Part shown: positions 1 through 8,900 of the stretch, one piece after another
How the letters are laid out: every line of letters begins with the position of its first letter
Position numbering within the stretch: position 1 is the stretch's first letter
Assembly (NCBI GenBank): GCA_040755755.1
Contig: JBFLZW010000041.1
Location: 41,111 to 105,110, forward strand
Reading direction: 5' to 3'
Length of the DNA stretch: 64,000 bases
Source of the DNA: a bacterium
GTDB taxonomy: Bacteria > SZUA-182 > DTGQ01
Notes under the pieces: generated by a model
The model's database searches: none
What the model saw: only the letters and a program-made list of their open reading frames with translations
Told to the model about the DNA's origin: nothing
Position numbers and translations under genes: made by a program

Positions 1-9
1 CTTAACGAG

Positions 10-118
10 GATGGTAAAAATAACCATCACCCCCACCCAGCCTCCCCTGCCACAGGGGCTCCCTGCCTCAAGGGGGAGGAGTGGAAGGGATGTTCCCATC
101 AAAGAAGGGGAACATCTG
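10..118. repeat. Dispersed intergenic repeat, family A (AACCATCACCCCCACCC type)
   Basis: This GC-rich stretch downstream of fmt contains AACCATCACCCCCACCCAG, then a CCTGCCACAGGGGC segment and a GGGAGG box, ending in a GATGTTCCC...GGGGAACATC inverted pair. Closely similar text recurs at 47560-47720 and 49868-49920 inside a coding gene, and related fragments occur at 24105-24130, 25385-25435 and 42275-42475. I see no gene in 1-130. Confidence 0.7.
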
Positions 119-130
119 AAGTTGCTGCCT

Positions 131-1081
131 CTAGGCTGTGCCTGACCATCGCTGGCCTTCCAGTTCCTGATCGCGAACTCCCTGGAGGTATTCCCAGGCA
201 GACATTGCCTGTTTCCCTTCATGCTGAAGCCGGGTAATAGCCAGCATGCTGTTTTCTCCTGCCTCGACAACCAGTCCTTCCCTTCGATCAGCATGTACGA
301 TTCTACCGGGACAATCACCTCCCTGCTGCTTGACGATTTGTGCCTGCAATAATTTTATCCGTCGTCCGTTCAAATAGGAAAATGCTCCTGGCCAGGGATT
401 CAAACCGCGAATCAACCTGCAGATTTTTTCGGCCGGCTGAGTCCAGTCGATTGCACCGTCCTCCTTTTTTAACAGCCGGGTATAGGTAGCCAGATCATTG
501 CGCTGCTTATGGCGAATTACCTTCCCCTCCTCATACATGGCCAGTGTTTCCATCAAAACCTCCGCTCCCAGCCGGGCCAGTCGAGGAGAGAGTGTTCCTG
601 CCGTATCATCGGGCAGGATGGCAATTTCTTTCTGCAGCAGGATATCGCCCGTATCCATGCCCGCATCCATCTGGATGGTGGTCACTCCCGTGATTTCATC
701 TCCCTCGATGATTGCCCACTGGATCGGAGATGCTCCCCGGTGCCGGGGCAGGAGTGAGCCGTGGACATTAACGCAGCCGTGGACGGGGATCGATAACAGA
801 CTTTGTGACAGTATCTGCCCGTAGGCAACCACCACCACCAGTTCCGGCCCGGCCTGCTGAACAAGCTCCCTGCCCTGCGGACTCGATGCTTTTTCCGGCT
901 GCTCGACGCGAAGCCCTGTTTGCTGCGCCAGGACCTTGACCGGCGAGGGATACGGCCGCTGCCCCCGTCCCTTTGGACGGTCGGGCTGGGTAATCACCAT
1001 TTCGACCTGATGGCGGCTGTGAACGAGGGCCTCAAGGGATGGGCAGGAAAAATCAGCGGACCCGAAAAAGACGATCCTCAT
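131..1081 (-). CDS. fmt: Methionyl-tRNA formyltransferase
   Basis: Transfers a formyl group from 10-formyl-tetrahydrofolate to initiator Met-tRNA in the cytoplasm. At 316 residues it has the usual family length. The N-terminal Rossmann-like formyltransferase domain begins MRIVFFGSADF. The catalytic set is recognisable as N105 and H107 in NVHGSLLPRHRG and D143 in MDAGMDTGD; the C-terminal OB-like domain follows from about residue 205. The ATG at 1081 has a strong AAGGAGG site a few bases upstream. It is the last gene of the minus-strand run uppP-ftsK-lolA-def-fmt. The def-fmt pairing is common in bacteria because the deformylase undoes the modification that Fmt makes. The def-fmt gap of about 160 bp holds a CACAGAG-type repeat, so the two need not be tightly co-translated. 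Confidence 0.97.
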   Translation of the reverse strand: MRIVFFGSADFSCPSLEALVHSRHQVEMVITQPDRPKGRGQRPYPSPVKVLAQQTGLRVEQPEKASSPQGRELVQQAGPELVVVVAYGQILSQSLLSIPVHGCVNVHGSLLPRHRGASPIQWAIIEGDEITGVTTIQMDAGMDTGDILLQKEIAILPDDTAGTLSPRLARLGAEVLMETLAMYEEGKVIRHKQRNDLATYTRLLKKEDGAIDWTQPAEKICRLIRGLNPWPGAFSYLNGRRIKLLQAQIVKQQGGDCPGRIVHADRREGLVVEAGENSMLAITRLQHEGKQAMSAWEYLQGVRDQELEGQRWSGTA

Positions 1082-1164
1082 CGTATTGGTTCCTCCTTAT
1101 TCTCCCTTCCCCCTCCCCTGCCTGTCGCTTCTTCCATATCAGGAACTCCCCGCTCCACTCTTCT

Positions 1165-1242
1165 GCTTTTCTCTGTGTACCTCTGTGCCTCTGTGTCTCT
1201 GTGGTGTCCTTTGTCTTTGTCTCTGTTTTTGCCTTTGTCTTT
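1165..1242 (-). repeat. CACAGAG-type dispersed repeat (family B), copy 1
   Basis: Read on the minus strand this is GACACCACAGAGACACAGAG followed by GCACAGAGG and a further CACAGAG, with an A-rich ACAAAG-rich flank. It lies between def and fmt, upstream of the fmt start. Other copies are at 4845-4877, 20918-20950, 42512-42536 and 56403-56462. Confidence 0.75.
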
Positions 1243-1759
1243 ACTCCCTGGCTGCCAGTTTGGCTTTTTTGCGCAGTTTCATTTTGAGCAGGTCCCGTTT
1301 GATCTTGCTCATCCGGTCGATAAACAGGACCCCGTCCAGGTGGTCCACTTCATGCTGGATCACCCGGGCTAAAAGGTTTTCTGCGGTCAGCTCATGCTCG
1401 ATCCCGGCCAAATCGAAGAATTTCAGCCTGACACGCTGAAACCGGCTTACATCGCCCCATACTTCAGGAATACTCAGACAGCCTTCTTCCCCGGTTATCA
1501 TCTCTCCATCGGAATGGATGATTTCGGGGTTGATGAGTATCAGCGGATCCTTGCCCTTGTCTTCAGTAGCGACGTCAATAACTACAATCCTTTGTAAAAC
1601 TCCCACCTGCGGGGCCGCCAGGCCTACGCCCGGTGCACCATACATTGTTTCCAGCATGTCCGCGACCAGCTTTCTGACCGACAGGTCAGACTGATTGACC
1701 ACAGCAGCCTTTTCCCGCAAAACGGAAGCCGGATATTTGAAAATTTCCAAGATGGCCAT
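1241..1759 (-). CDS. def: Peptide deformylase
   Basis: Metal-dependent hydrolase that removes the N-formyl group from nascent proteins. All three signature motifs are present in 172 residues: GVGLAAPQVG (44-53), EEGCLS with metal ligand C94, and QHEVDH with ligands H136 and H140 and catalytic E137. The start ATG at 1759 begins MAILEIFKYP, a standard deformylase N-terminus. The C-terminus is Lys-rich (KLRKKAKLAA). It sits between lolA and fmt in a same-strand run, with about 80 bp to lolA and about 160 bp to fmt, the latter occupied by a dispersed repeat. Confidence 0.97.
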   Translation of the reverse strand: MAILEIFKYPASVLREKAAVVNQSDLSVRKLVADMLETMYGAPGVGLAAPQVGVLQRIVVIDVATEDKGKDPLILINPEIIHSDGEMITGEEGCLSIPEVWGDVSRFQRVRLKFFDLAGIEHELTAENLLARVIQHEVDHLDGVLFIDRMSKIKRDLLKMKLRKKAKLAARE

Positions 1760-1839
1760 ACGATATTATCTCTTCGTTTTTCGATAGTTACTGTTAAAGT
1801 CCTTTCTTTTCATAAGAATAAGACAAAATCCCCTGCTTG

Positions 1840-2619
1840 TCAATGGGTAACAGGACTTACCGGCTTTCCCGTATCCGGCACATCCTCATCGATCACCTCC
1901 ACGCCCCTGGGAGGAACGAAATGAAATATCGTATCCGCTAACCCCTGGTTGCGCTGAAGGTGGAGAAAATCGATATCATTGGTATTTCCGTAGGGATCAA
2001 CCAGAATGATCCCGGTAATGCCCAGTTCCCTGGCCTCCAGTTTCAATTGCATCTTTTTTATATTGGCCTGTGCCCGGCGGGGCACCAGGTTGAGCAGAAC
2101 GACTCCGGAGTCATCCGGCTGCGATCCTCCATCTGCCAGGCTGATGATAAAGCTCTGCTGCAAATTCCCGAGGCCGGAAAGAAAGGACAGGGGTGTCGTG
2201 TCCTGCAGGACCGTGCTGGCCTTTCGTTTCACTACCTGGGCATCCTCCGGTACATACCACCAGAAGTCTTTTTGATTGATGACATATATTTGCTTTTCGG
2301 GAGATTCGTAATCCCATTTCATCAGGTTCGGCTTTTTAAAATAGATTTTCCCTCTGGCCTCGGTGGTTGTGTTCAGGGTTTGACTGAAGCTCTTTTGCCG
2401 GAAATCCGCCTGAAGATCGGTGAGCTTATCATACCACTCCTGGACCCGCCGGACAACCGGCTCGGCTTTGACCGCCTGCGGCCCTCCCTCTAATTTCTTC
2501 CCCTGCGATTCTCCCCCCCATGAAGGATGAGGGCTGATCACCTGAAACAGTGCCGCCGATACCAGAAAAAAAGCCGCCATGCCATAATAAACGATCTTAT
2601 TTTTCATAATCCCTGCCAA
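1840..2619 (-). CDS. lolA: LolA-like outer-membrane lipoprotein carrier protein
   Basis: Periplasmic chaperone predicted to carry lipoproteins from the LolCDE complex to the outer membrane. The first 35 residues have a basic start and a hydrophobic stretch (residues 9-28) typical of a Sec signal peptide. The mature part follows the LolA pattern: TDLQADFRQKS, GKIYFKKPNLMKWDYESP, and GIILVDPYGNTNDIDF. At 259 residues it is longer than E. coli LolA (about 200). The start is probably TTG at 2619, with GGGAGG six bases upstream inside the end of ftsK, giving a 23-bp overlap; an ATG at 2607 is the alternative. The overlap suggests translational coupling to ftsK. LolA-type proteins without a recognisable LolB partner are common outside the gamma-proteobacteria. 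Confidence 0.85.
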   Translation of the reverse strand: MAGIMKNKIVYYGMAAFFLVSAALFQVISPHPSWGGESQGKKLEGGPQAVKAEPVVRRVQEWYDKLTDLQADFRQKSFSQTLNTTTEARGKIYFKKPNLMKWDYESPEKQIYVINQKDFWWYVPEDAQVVKRKASTVLQDTTPLSFLSGLGNLQQSFIISLADGGSQPDDSGVVLLNLVPRRAQANIKKMQLKLEARELGITGIILVDPYGNTNDIDFLHLQRNQGLADTIFHFVPPRGVEVIDEDVPDTGKPVSPVTH

Positions 2620-4801
2620 TTAACACCTCCCTTGGTTTGCTTCCCTGGGGTTTACTTACCACTCCGTCACGCTCCATAAGCTCGATCATCCGTGCCGCCC
2701 GGTTGTATCCGATTCTCAGGCGGCGCTGAATCATGGAAATCGAGGCCTGCCTGGTTTTGATCACCAGGTCCACGGCCTTGTCATACAGGTCATCGTACTC
2801 CTCCTCGTCCTGCTTGCTTCCGGGCTTGGCATCATCCCCGCAGAAGGACAGGATGGTATCGTCATATTCCGGCTTCCCCTGTGAAGCCAGGTATTTTACC
2901 AGCCGCTTGATCTCCCCTTCGGTAATGGAAGAGCCGTGAAGCCGGACCAGGTCGGAGCTTCCGGGCGGCAGAAACAGCATATCTCCCAGTCCCAGCAGTT
3001 TTTCCGCTCCATTGGCATCCAGAATGGTTCGGGAGTCGGTTTTCGAGGAGACCCGGAAGGATATCCGGCTGGGAAAGTTGGCTTTGATCAGGCCGGTCAC
3101 TACGTCAACCGACGGGCGCTGGGTGGCGATAATCAGATGGATGCCTACAGCTCTGGCCATCTGGGCGAGGCGGATAAGCAGGGTCTCCACTTCGCGGGCC
3201 GACATGATCATCAGATCGGCGAATTCGTCGATAACAATGACGATGTAGGGCAGAGGGCTGTGGTGCAGTATCCCTGCCGGGGACTCTTCCGGCGATCCTT
3301 CAGGCGCGGGCGGGGAGGGCTTTTTATCCTCGGAGAGGACCTGGTGATTATACTGGCCGATGTTCCTGACTCCCCGGTCGGCCAGGATCCGGTAGCGGTT
3401 TTCCATCTCCTGGGTAGCCCACCGAAGAGCGCTGGCCGCCTCCTTCGGCTCCACCACCACCGGGGTCAAAAGGTGGGGAATGTCATTATAGACTCCCAGC
3501 TCGAGCATCTTGGGGTCGATCATGATAAACTTCACCTCGTCAGGGGTGGCATTGAAAAGAATGCTGCAAATCAGGGCGTTGATGGCCACGCTCTTGCCTG
3601 ATCCTGTTGCTCCGGCAATCAGAAGATGAGGCATCCTGGCCAGGTCGGTGACATAGGGGGTACCGGCAATGTCCTTGCCAAGGGCCAGGGTCAGCCGGGA
3701 ATTTGCCTTGGTAAACTGCTCCGATTCCAGGATTTCCCGAAGGTACACCACCTCCCGCTGCTGGTTGGGGATTTCCAGGCCGACCACGCTTTTGCCGGGA
3801 ACCGGGGCCACGATCCGCACCGACAGGGCTTTCATGGCCAGAGCCAGATCATCGGACAGATTGGCGATTTTGGAAATCTTGACCCCCGGTGCAGGCTCGA
3901 ACTCATACCGGGTTACGACCGGGCCGGGAAGCACCTGAACGACCTTGCCCTGAACCGCAAAGTTCAGGAGCTTTTCTTCCAGCTTCCGGCAACTGTCCTG
4001 AATCCACTGTTTGCTCTCGGCAGTCTCCGTTTTCTGGGTCTGTTCGAGCAAAGACAGGGGAGGAAGAGCCCCTTTAGGTCCGGACAGGATTTCCTCGAAT
4101 GCATCTTCTTCATCAGCCTGAGACTGCTTTTCCTTGCGCTTTCCCTTGCCGGGTGATTTTTTCGATTGTTTTTTATCCTTCTTCCCGTGCGATGAGGGCT
4201 TATCCTCGCTCCCCCGGCTGCCCCTGACCCGGTCCCAGAGGAAAGTCACAGCCTGGACCACGAGGGAGGGGAGGGGGAGAATGAGGTCGAGTACTGAAAC
4301 CTGCGTCAGGAGGATCAGGGAAATCGAAAACATGGTCAGCAGGATGATAAAGGTGCCCAGGGTGCCGAACGAGGAAACCATTTGCAGGGAATTGATGACC
4401 AGATAGCCGGTCAGCCCGCCGTGACGGAACCCGGCGAAGGTCTCGCCGTTTAAACCGCCCAGGATCAGCGACAGCAGGCCGCAGGTCGAAGGCAGCAGAA
4501 GAAGAATCCCCAGCCATTGAGAGAACGAGTGATTCCAGCCGCGTAGGGTAATCATACGCCAGCCCCAAAAAATGAGAACGAGAGGGATCAGGAAAGCGAC
4601 GCCGCCAATAATGATCACGAGATGATCGGCCAGCCATGCGCCGAAGCTGCCCATGAGATTATGAACAGCATACGATCCGACGCTGCTGAAGGAGGGGTCC
4701 TGGGGATGGTAGCTCAACAGGCTCAGGAGAATGAAAAGGGCCAGGGCAAAAAAAACCACTCCGAGAATTTCCTGAACCAGCCGCTGCTTTAATGAATCCA
4801 T
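2597..4801 (-). CDS. ftsK: DNA translocase FtsK
   Basis: Septum-located DNA pump that clears chromosome ends at division and activates Xer recombination. From the chosen ATG it has 734 residues. About four membrane segments lie in residues 10-180, then a short Lys-rich linker (KKDKKQSKKSPGKGKRK), the motor with Walker A GATGSGKS (about 396) and Walker B VIDEFADL (about 520), and a C-terminal gamma winged helix (SISMIQRRLRIGYNRAARMIE). This is a short-linker FtsK. The open frame runs further upstream to a GTG at 4861, but that extension (MPLWCRWYWYLYFIYLW) is unlike the family and lies over a CACAGAG repeat, so I prefer the ATG at 4801 (MDSLKQRLVQEILGV). No strong ribosome site is visible at either. 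It lies downstream of uppP and overlaps lolA. Confidence 0.95.
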   Translation of the reverse strand: MDSLKQRLVQEILGVVFFALALFILLSLLSYHPQDPSFSSVGSYAVHNLMGSFGAWLADHLVIIIGGVAFLIPLVLIFWGWRMITLRGWNHSFSQWLGILLLLPSTCGLLSLILGGLNGETFAGFRHGGLTGYLVINSLQMVSSFGTLGTFIILLTMFSISLILLTQVSVLDLILPLPSLVVQAVTFLWDRVRGSRGSEDKPSSHGKKDKKQSKKSPGKGKRKEKQSQADEEDAFEEILSGPKGALPPLSLLEQTQKTETAESKQWIQDSCRKLEEKLLNFAVQGKVVQVLPGPVVTRYEFEPAPGVKISKIANLSDDLALAMKALSVRIVAPVPGKSVVGLEIPNQQREVVYLREILESEQFTKANSRLTLALGKDIAGTPYVTDLARMPHLLIAGATGSGKSVAINALICSILFNATPDEVKFIMIDPKMLELGVYNDIPHLLTPVVVEPKEAASALRWATQEMENRYRILADRGVRNIGQYNHQVLSEDKKPSPPAPEGSPEESPAGILHHSPLPYIVIVIDEFADLMIMSAREVETLLIRLAQMARAVGIHLIIATQRPSVDVVTGLIKANFPSRISFRVSSKTDSRTILDANGAEKLLGLGDMLFLPPGSSDLVRLHGSSITEGEIKRLVKYLASQGKPEYDDTILSFCGDDAKPGSKQDEEEYDDLYDKAVDLVIKTRQASISMIQRRLRIGYNRAARMIELMERDGVVSKPQGSKPREVLIGRDYEK

Positions 4802-4844
4802 TGGGGTTGTCCACAAATAAATAAAATACAAATACCAATACCAA

Positions 4845-4877
4845 CGACACCACAGAGGCACAGAGACACAGAGATAC
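4845..4877 (+). repeat. CACAGAG-type dispersed repeat (family B), copy 2
   Basis: The plus strand reads CACCACAGAGGCACAGAG followed by ACACAGAG, preceded by an AAATACAAATACC A-rich flank like that of the copy at 20918. It lies between uppP and ftsK, directly upstream of the ftsK start; relative to the gene it is in the opposite orientation from the other copies. Confidence 0.75.
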
Positions 4878-4924
4878 CCGGAGAAAAGACAGGGAGTAAT
4901 GTATTCATAGACAGCTCCATAACC

Positions 4925-5752
4925 TCAGACTTTTTTCAGATAGAGAAGCAGCCCGCTGCCGATCGCCACCAGCCAGCAGTACCAGGCAAACAGGGACAGC
5001 CGCTGTCGGGAGAGGAGCTTGAGGAGGTATTTGATGGCCAAATAGCCGACAACGGCGGCTGCCAGGGTGCCCGCCAGGATGGCCGGTAAGTTGATACCCG
5101 GCTGCCAAAGAAGATGCATGCTGTCCTTTGCCTCCAGAACTGTGGCCCCCAGTATGGCCGGAATGGACAGCAGGAAGGAATACTCGACACAGGCCGAAGG
5201 CTCCAGGCCGCAAAAAAGACCCATGGCAATGGTCGCCCCGGAGCGGGATATGCCCGGAGTTATGGCAATCCCCTGGAAAAGGCCGATGAGCAGTGCATCC
5301 TGGATAGTCATCTTTTCCAGCTTCCGGGTGGCATTCATGCGCCTGCTGGCAAGCATTAACAGCCCGCCGGTAATACAGAGGGCCAAAAGTACGAGATAAG
5401 TGTTTGAAAAGATTTGCTCGAAGAAATCCTTGGAGGCAAATCCGATTATGGCCGTTGGCACGGACCCGATCACCATCATGAGAAAAACCTTCCGCCCGCG
5501 CTGAAGAGCCCCGGCCCCCGGATCGGGCTTCCATCTCAGGAGCCCCTCGATAATCCGGGCAATTTCCTTGCGGTAATAGGCGAAAACAGACAAAAGTGTG
5601 CCCAAATGGAGGAAAATTTCGAATAATAATCCTGGACGGTCAAAATTTTTTAGAAAAGATTCGATAATTACCAGATGACCTGAACTGCTTACCGGGAAAA
5701 ACTCGGTCAGGCCCTGAATAATTCCCAGGAGTATGGAGTGAAAGAAGCTCAT
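4925..5752 (-). CDS. uppP: Undecaprenyl-diphosphatase
   Basis: Integral membrane phosphatase (BacA/UppP family) that converts undecaprenyl diphosphate to the monophosphate carrier used for peptidoglycan and surface polysaccharide. Both family signatures are present in 275 residues: QGLTEFFPVSSSGH (13-26) and PGISRSGAT (166-174), embedded in a strongly hydrophobic multi-pass protein. The ATG at 5752 begins MSFFHSILLGIIQG, with AAGGGA upstream. It is the first gene of the minus-strand run and sits behind a plausible promoter at 5831-5859. Recycling of the carrier is directly relevant to the polysaccharide locus that begins about 7 kb away. Confidence 0.96.
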   Translation of the reverse strand: MSFFHSILLGIIQGLTEFFPVSSSGHLVIIESFLKNFDRPGLLFEIFLHLGTLLSVFAYYRKEIARIIEGLLRWKPDPGAGALQRGRKVFLMMVIGSVPTAIIGFASKDFFEQIFSNTYLVLLALCITGGLLMLASRRMNATRKLEKMTIQDALLIGLFQGIAITPGISRSGATIAMGLFCGLEPSACVEYSFLLSIPAILGATVLEAKDSMHLLWQPGINLPAILAGTLAAAVVGYLAIKYLLKLLSRQRLSLFAWYCWLVAIGSGLLLYLKKV

Positions 5753-5830
5753 TGGACTTTTTCCCTTACGGTGCCGGCTGCTCGACGATGATGCAGGCAG
5801 GGTTCTTGGTTACAGTTACTTGAATAGGTA

Positions 5831-5859
5831 AGTATATATCGTTCTTAATCTTGTGTAAA
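5831..5859 (-). promoter_or_regulatory. Predicted sigma70-type promoter for uppP and the downstream run
   Basis: On the minus strand TTTACA (5859-5854) and TATACT (5836-5831) are separated by exactly 17 bp, about 80 bp before the uppP start. This is a pattern match only. Confidence 0.45.
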
Positions 5860-5886
5860 GACCAAAATGAGGAAACAGAAAGTACC

Positions 5887-5915
5887 TTGATAAATCATCG
5901 GGAATATACTATTAT
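5887..5915 (+). promoter_or_regulatory. Possible promoter for the activase gene
   Basis: TTGATA (5887-5892) and TATTAT (5910-5915) with a 17-bp spacer lie about 75 bp before the ATG at 5990, in the AT-rich divergent region shared with uppP. Several alternative -10 boxes overlap here, so the exact hexamer is uncertain. Confidence 0.3.
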
Positions 5916-5989
5916 TTTAGCTTTCATTTCTGGTTATAGTGAAAGAGGAGAGGTTAGAATTACATTTGGTTGGAAGGGAGTGACGAAAA

Positions 5990-8900
5990 ATGCGCGAAAA
6001 ATCTGAGGGCAGGAAAAAGATATTGTGTCTTGGGATTGACATCGGATCGATCAGCGTCGACTTTGCCCTCGTTAACCAGGATCGTGAGATTATCAGGACT
6101 TCCTATCACCGGGTCAAAGGACAGCCTATTCTCAAGACCCTTGAAGTGCTGGAGAAAGAGTTTGCCGATTTTCTGGCCGAAGATTCCATCAGCCTGTCGT
6201 TTACCGGGACCGGCGGACTGATCCTGAGCCATCTGCTGGATACGTTCTTTATCAATGAAATCATCGCCCAGATGAAAGCGGTCATCCTGCTTCATCCCGA
6301 GGCCAGAACCATTATCGAAATCGGCGGCGAGGATTCCAAACTCATTCTGCTCGACTACCAGCAGTCCTCACAATCTCTGGTCCTGAAGGATTTTGCCATG
6401 AATACCATGTGCGCTGCGGGTACCGGCTCTTTTCTCGACCAGCAGGCTTCGCGGCTCGGCATCTCGATCGAGGAAGAGTTCGGCGAACTGGCCATGAAGT
6501 CGAAAAACCCGGCCCGTATTGCCGGGCGGTGCAGCGTTTTTGCCAAATCGGATATGATCCACCTCCAGCAGGAGGCCACCCCGGACTATGACATCATTGC
6601 CGGGCTGTGCATGGCTATGGCCCGAAACTTCAGGGGAAGCATCGGCAAGGGGAAGGAGTTCCAGAAGCCCATTCTCTTTCAGGGAGGAGTTGCCGCCAAT
6701 AAGGGCATGGTGAGGGCGTTTGAGACGCTTTTCAAGCTCGCTCCGGGAGAGTTGATCATCCCGAAGTACTATAACTGCATGGGCGCTATCGGAGCTGCCC
6801 TGGTCGCGCTCGAAACCCCGAAATTCATCAGGGGAAGGAATGTCCTGAAAACGATAGCCGATTATTTGAACCAGGACCGCTATCAGGAATCCCACCTGCC
6901 GCCGCTGCACGCTGGCAAGCCCCCGTCTTCGGGAAAACGCCCTGCGGATGCGGGAAAACCATCCGGGGCAGGGAACGGCCAGAGCGGGAGAGACGCAAAG
7001 CCGATTCCGGCCTTTCTGGGAATCGACGTCGGCTCGATCAGTACCAATGTGGTAGTGATCGACAGCAACAAAAAGGTCCTGGCAAAAAGATACCTGATGA
7101 CTGCCGGACGCCCGATCGAAGCGGTCCGCACGGGGCTTGATGAAGTCGGGCGGGAGCTCCAGGACCGGGTCAGAATCTGCGGAGTGGGCACCACCGGATC
7201 GGGAAGATACCTGATCGGGGATTTCGTGGGGGCCGATATCATCAAAAACGAGATCACCGCCCAGGCCAAGGCCGCGGCAGCCATTGACCGGCAGGTCGAT
7301 ACTATCTTCGAAATCGGCGGCCAGGATTCCAAGTACATCAGCCTCGATCAGGGTGCGGTCGTGGATTTCGAGATGAATAAGGTGTGCGCTGCCGGAACCG
7401 GCTCTTTCCTGGAAGAGCAGGCGGAAAAGATCGGCATCAATATCAAGGAGGAGTTCGGAAACCTGGCCCTCTGTGCTTCCGCTCCCGTAAGGATGGGGGA
7501 GCGCTGTACCGTATTCATGGAGTCTGACCTTGTCCACCATCAGCAGAGCGGTGCCGCCAAGGAGAACCTGGTGGCCGGTCTCAGCTATTCGATCGTTCAT
7601 AACTACCTGAACCGCGTGGTGGCCGGACGCAGGGTTGGAAACCGGATATTCTTCCAGGGCGGAGTGGCAGCCAATAAAGGCGTGGTCGCTGCCTTCGGGC
7701 AGGTCCTGCAAAAGCCGGTGATCGTTCCCGAACACCACGAAGTTACCGGGGCCATCGGCGTGGCCCTGATCGCCCAGGAGGAGCAGACCTGGACCCAGAG
7801 CAAATTCCGGGGATTTGATCTGAGCCACCGCCGCTATGAAATCGAGAGCTTTGAATGCGCAGGATGCGCCAATCACTGCCAGATTAAAAAGGTCGTGCTC
7901 GATCAGGACCGGCCGCTTTTCTACGGCAGCCGGTGTGACCGCTACGATGAAAAAAAAGGAGAAAAACTCTCCGCCCATCCCCTCGATCTGTTTGCCTTCC
8001 GGTCACAGGAGCTTCACCGGCAGTACCTGACTCCAGCCGGGGATTCATCTTCTTCCAGCGCGCCTCGCACAAAGATAGGTATCCCCTTATGCCTGTTCTT
8101 TCACGAGTGGCTTCCCTTCTGGCGGACCTTCTTTACGGCCCTGGGGCTTGAAGTCATCCTCTCTCAGGCAACGAACAAGGAGATCATCAACCAGGGGGTA
8201 CAGGCGGCTGTGGACGATACCTGCTTTCCCATCAAGGTGGCCTATGGACATATCCATAACCTCCTCCGGCAAAAGGTCGATTATCTCTTTTTGCCCAGCA
8301 TCATCAACATGCCAACCGAGCAGAACGGTATCCATGACAGTTTCAACTGTCCCTACGTCCAGACGATTCCCTACACCGCCGCCGCGGCTATCAATATCGA
8401 ACAGAGCGGGACAAAGCTTCTGCGGCCTGTGGTATACCTGCGAAGAGGACTGAAATCTATCCGCAAAAGCCTCATCCCCCTTGGCCGAAGCCTGGGAAAA
8501 TCCGCGGCGGACACCGGAAAAGCCATTGACCGGGCTTACGCTGCCCAAAGCTCCTTCCATGCCGCCCTCCAAAAAAAGGGAGAAGAGATTATCAGCACAC
8601 TCCCGGAACAGGAGAAGGCAATGGTCCTGATCAGCCGGCCCTACAATGGCTGCGATTTCGGGCTGAATCTGGAGATTCCCAGAATTTTTCGCGAAATGGG
8701 CTTTCTGATCATTCCGATGGACTTTCTGCCGCTCCACCAGAACCAGATCGCCGAAAACTGGCCCAATATGTACTGGCGCTACGGGCAAAGAATCCTGAGC
8801 GCTGCCCGGTTTATCCGAACACGGGCAAACTTGTATGCCATCTACCTGACGAATTTCAGCTGCGGCCCTGATTCGTTCATCACCCAGTTTTTCCAGCACA

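Noticed and set aside
4802-4861. N-terminal extension of FtsK to a GTG
   Set aside because: The extra residues are Trp/Tyr-rich, unlike FtsK, and start inside a dispersed repeat; the ATG at 4801 gives a normal N-terminus.
6368-7978. 536-codon open frame antisense to the activase gene
   Set aside because: It is a mirror effect of GC-rich codon use; it has no ribosome site, no domain pattern, and lies wholly inside a well-supported gene. Similar antisense frames at 8087-8944, 9290-10261, 20544-21698, 21905-23098 and 23002-24156 were rejected for the same reason.
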